From: Ridgeia piscesae
Taxonomy: Eukaryota; Annelida; Polychaeta; Sabellida; Siboglinidae
Direction of reading: 5' to 3'
DNA: 64,000 bases
NCBI GenBank assembly: GCA_025642075.2
Contig: JAODUO010000080.1
Coordinates: 1-64,000, forward strand
The notes under the pieces were generated by a model. The model had not been told where the DNA came from and did no database searches. It saw nothing but the letters and a program-made list of their open reading frames with translations. Of this stretch, positions 61,501 through 64,000 are shown piece by piece. The position numbers and the translations under genes were made by a program. Every line of letters starts with the position of its first letter. Position 1 is the stretch's first letter.

Positions 61501-63937
61501 GCAAATACGCCTAGCGACTTCCGACTGGTTTTCCTAGGCCGCCACACATGTCTCCTTGTATTCAGTGACAACTTTTTCATAAAAACTAGTTAACAATTAC
61601 AAAGCTGGGTTCAATTTCTTACAATCAATTCCAATTTAATTCCTTTTAGATGAAATTCCAATTCCAGCTCCACATATTTAAAGACAAAAATCAACCATTT
61701 GCGATTAATTAGTTTGCATACAGTGTGTCATATTTGTATAATTATGATTATAATATTACATACTTATATTAATAGGTTGCATAAAATAATTAACCATAAA
61801 ATATATTCAATTATACTGTTATTGCAAAAAACCACTCATCGTTGCAACGAATCATAATAAAAAATTCTGAATATGGCCAACCATTCTCACACCTCTGTTT
61901 GTTAGGTCTACTGTCTTTGGTCTAGTAACATAGACCTGTCACACTCGGTATAAAGGTAATTTATACAAAGCTGGTATGTAACAAACTACTGTTACAGATT
62001 GCTTTTACTTATAATAACTACATGTATCTGTACTTTTTACTTCCGTATATTTTAGTGACTTTATGTTGTGATTCAACCACTTCATTGGGCTTTTGTTTTA
62101 TTTGCATTGGTAATCCTTGACTAGTTACACATCTAAGGAATATTGGCTTCTTATGTGCTAGCTCTGATGTTTGCATAATGTGTGCCACTGGGAGAGTGTT
62201 ATTAATGGTTGCCAATTCCTGGCCAAAGGCCCTTAACAGTTCTTTGAATCAATCATCAGCTAACCCCCAGCCAGCATTTCTTCTCAGACAAAGAAACATC
62301 CCTGGCCTCATTAGTTTCGCACCCACTGAAGCTTGCTGGGTAATATTTGACCAGCAGCTTTGAGGTAATTATGTAGTATTGATCAAAGGAAAAAGACAAA
62401 CAAACTACATGGCATACGCAGGAAGGAAACAATGGTTGAGGTTCACAAGACAAGCTATTTGAAGTCACATAAGATTGTGTTCCAGATGCTTTATTATTGT
62501 GTGTTCCAGATTGTGTTTAATGCATCTTATAATTTAATACATTATTGTTCATTCAAATGTGTGAGTTTAACACAACACGTTAACAAATTACGGGTATTTA
62601 AAAAAAATAAGAAAATCAAATCCTTTTCATACAAATCCCAATTCCTTTTGTCCAAAATATCTCCATTCCAATTCCCGCTCCGGAATTGATCAATTCCTTT
62701 GAAATTGACCTCAGTCCTGTTTACAAAACAGTTAATTTTGTGTCCATATTTGGGGGATTTTAAATAGTCAGCCCTGGTTAAATAATTATATTAAAAACAA
62801 TCATATAACAGTAACTTTAACTGCTTTATATTATTATCTGTACCTGATCATTAGACTATCCCATAGGTTAAGGTTACAGACTCATACAGTGTGTGGACAA
62901 ACAATACAGACTAGTTCGGTCAAACCTTGTGTATTAGGAACAGAAACATAATATTAGTCATGAGTAGTCATGAATAATGGGAGTCAGATTATTTGGCCCA
63001 TTGGGCCTAATTGTCCGTTTCTGCAATCGTTGAAGTTTGGTCTGCTTGCGCGGGCCAAACCAATTGCATCTGCAATGGGTGCCGGCAAGCTACATGGGCC
63101 AAATTGTCATGGTAATGCCCATAAATAGGGACATAAACATCCATGGGTATGCAAATTATGTAGTTCATTATACCACATTTATTACATAAATTTGTTAATA
63201 CATTAAATATAAACCACAACCACGTTTTGAGGACGCTGCGTGTATGTACTAACAGGATGGGCTGAACTGTGGGCCAAAACATCCGACACAGCACCTGGGC
63301 CAAATCGTCTGTCGTGTTGGGCCAAATCATCCTGAACCCATTACTAATAATATTTTAAGAAACCAGGTAAGTGTATATTTGAGCGTCCATGCACTTTATG
63401 CAGTCTTGATGACATCATGATCATAACCATTCACGAATATTTTCACTTGTATGATGAATTAGACACCTCAATTTATGGATCACAAATAAATGTGTTCTGT
63501 GTGTGCTGACAATTCAGTGCACCTTGAACTTCAAGCGTCTGTGATGAACAGTTATTGACCATAAATAATGTGATATATCTGAGTCAATCATCACATCATC
63601 AGTGTGTCTTCTAGAAACGTCACGAGCGGTGGGCAGACTTAATTATTTCCTGAATTTCGTTTTGTGAGCTATACGAAAATGAATATTAATATTTATCAAT
63701 TTCTGCAATAACCAACCAGTATGCTTATTTTTCTATGCGACGAACCAGCTATGAATTGCAAAACTAAATCAGTACCGGCTAATCTTTAGTTCGGGATGTT
63801 CACTTCTTGTTGATGATCGATTTCAATATGGCGTGTCAATTTTCGAACGGAATGGGCATTTTCAAACGGTGCACCTTACCTTTAAATCGTAGTTCATTTG
63901 GAGGATCAAGCGAGAGCACTTGCTCAGACTTGGACAT
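50445..63937 (-). CDS. VAPB: VAMP-associated protein (VAPA/VAPB type)
   Basis: Seven coding exons on the minus strand: 63937-63880, 54020-53868, 53401-53295, 52329-52243, 51876-51853 (24-bp microexon), 51298-51197, 50624-50445; all GT-AG and in phase, 236 aa (human VAPB 243). The N-terminal MSP domain (about 5-118) opens [20 protein letters not shown] and keeps [19 protein letters not shown], including Pro56, and the FFAT-binding Lys87 and Met89 in KHKFMVQ, at the same numbers as human VAPB. A coiled coil (about 145-180, [19 protein letters not shown]) and a C-terminal tail anchor ([20 protein letters not shown]) follow. VAP proteins sit in the ER membrane and recruit FFAT-motif lipid-transfer proteins to contact sites. 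Invertebrates usually have one gene equidistant from VAPA and VAPB, so the symbol is nominal. Intron 1 spans 9.86 kb. An extra phase-0 exon is possible at 52489-52575. Confidence 0.97.
52489..52575 (-). other. VAPB: Possible cassette exon of VAP
   Basis: An 87-bp open block between VAP exons 3 and 4 has an acceptor (TTTCCTTGCAG) and donor (GTACGT), no stop in phase 0, and both neighbouring junctions are phase 0. Inclusion would add 29 residues (starting [17 protein letters not shown]) in the loop before the last MSP strand (WKEATPEQL). Human VAPs have no such insert. It may be an alternative exon or chance. Confidence 0.35.
54058..54350. mobile_element. CTTTATGCAG-family repeat, copy 2
   Basis: Begins AGCTTTATGCAGAGACCC and ends CCCTGCATAAGGCTT, giving terminal inverted repeats of about 10 bp (CTTTATGCAG). 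Shares the TTCCAAAACCATATA, CTGTCAGTTATGCCTTGAAA and TTCATTTCAGGTCAT blocks with copies 1 and 3. Confidence 0.8.
55441..55504. repeat. (AT)n microsatellite
   Basis: Perfect AT repeat, about 64 bp. Confidence 0.97.
56809..57325. mobile_element. ~515-bp MITE with ATTCCATGTCA termini
   Basis: Left terminus GGGACATTCCATGTCA followed by ATTCAATCAA; right terminus on the minus strand GGGCCATTCCATGTCA followed by TATCAATCAA. One mismatch in 16 bp. No ORF. Flanks (TTAAT / TAACG) do not give a clean target duplication. Located in VAP intron 1. Confidence 0.75.
59610..59860. mobile_element. CTTTATGCAG-family repeat, copy 3
   Basis: Begins AGCTTTATGCAGAGACCC, shares CCATTTGGATGGGCAAAAAC, TTCCAAAACCAGATACTGTC and AGTCCATTTCAGGTCATCAG with the other copies, and breaks off after CTGGCTTAACAGTTA, losing the right terminus. 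Confidence 0.8.
60280..60925. repeat. 218-bp tandem repeat, about three units
   Basis: GGAGAAAAATGAGTT starts units at 60346 and 60564; a third, more diverged, starts near 60780 (GGAGAAAATGTC). The first two agree over nearly their whole length (GCATAAC...AATAACTGTTGCAGTTAC, GTTACCTTTACTGT). The sequence just before unit 1 (GTTACAGTAATTTAAAGAGGG) recurs at the end of unit 3 (60899-60919), confirming tandem structure. Confidence 0.85.
61600..62719. mobile_element. ~1.1-kb hAT-like non-autonomous element
   Basis: Termini CAAAGCTGGGTTCAATTTC (left) and CAGGACTGAGGTCAATTTC (right, minus strand) match at 14 of 19 positions. Both lead into repeated AATTCCAATT/GGAATTG subterminal motifs, as in many hAT MITEs. 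No transposase. A target duplication could not be settled. Confidence 0.5.
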
Positions 63938-64000
63938 ACTGTTGCACTGTCACAAAGCAATATCCAAGGTAGTAAGATAAACAGTCAAATTAGTCGTGTA
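63938..64000 (-). promoter_or_regulatory. VAPB: VAP 5' UTR/promoter edge (truncated by the window)
   Basis: The 63 bases upstream of the VAP ATG are unremarkable. The transcription start and promoter probably lie partly beyond the window. Confidence 0.3.

Larger units (their letters stand above)
54021..63879 (-). other. VAPB: VAP intron 1 (9.86 kb), repeat-rich
   Basis: Holds two copies of the CTTTATGCAG repeat, (AT)n, a ~515-bp inverted-repeat element, a 218-bp tandem repeat and a ~1.1-kb hAT-like element. No nested gene was recognised; the frame at 55774-56058 (minus) is open but unlike any family I know. Confidence 0.7.

Overview
The window is animal nuclear DNA. It has AT-rich introns with consensus GT-AG splice sites, CR1/RTE/L1-like LINEs, hAT-type and other inverted-repeat elements, a tRNA-headed SINE, and many micro-, mini- and satellite arrays. 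There is no bacterial gene organisation. Gene content and repeats suit an invertebrate bilaterian such as a lophotrochozoan or invertebrate deuterostome; I cannot name the species.

Four protein-coding genes can be assembled exon by exon. (1) A RING-H2 ubiquitin ligase with ubiquitin-interacting-motif-like helices lies on the + strand (20591-24712, 4 coding exons, 331 aa). (2) PSMG2, a 20S proteasome assembly chaperone, is on the + strand (30856-34908, six exons; the short first coding exon was not found). (3) STX16, the trans-Golgi Qa-SNARE syntaxin 16, is on the - strand (46976-38110, 9 exons, 303 aa, complete). (4) A VAPA/VAPB-type ER contact-site protein is on the - strand (63937-50445, 7 exons, 236 aa, complete, with a 9.9 kb first intron). 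VAP and STX16 are head-to-tail on one strand, as VAPB and STX16 are on human chromosome 20q13; PSMG2 is tail-to-tail with STX16.

The left third (1-20 kb) is repeat territory. It holds a 14-bp minisatellite (1-1.56 kb), eroded LINE and Myb/SANT-like transposon remnants (3-4.3 kb), a 217-bp (GT)n tract, two copies of a CAACGTTGG palindrome element, a satellite of hairpin-forming units (8.45-10.2 kb), a nearly full-length CR1-like LINE (11.3-16.3 kb) split by a hAT element with a perfect 8-bp target duplication, a PHD-finger/AT-hook fragment, and a second, decayed LINE (18.7-20.0 kb).

The genes on the right carry repeats in their introns. The most striking is a 3.2-kb array of about 58 copies of a 55-bp unit filling STX16 intron 2. 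It abuts the authentic 5' splice site and every unit carries the same GTCAGT donor hexamer. Other intronic insertions include a 21-bp minisatellite, a ~760-bp element with long inverted termini in PSMG2, a 285-bp hAT MITE in the RING gene, and several MITE-like repeats in VAP intron 1.
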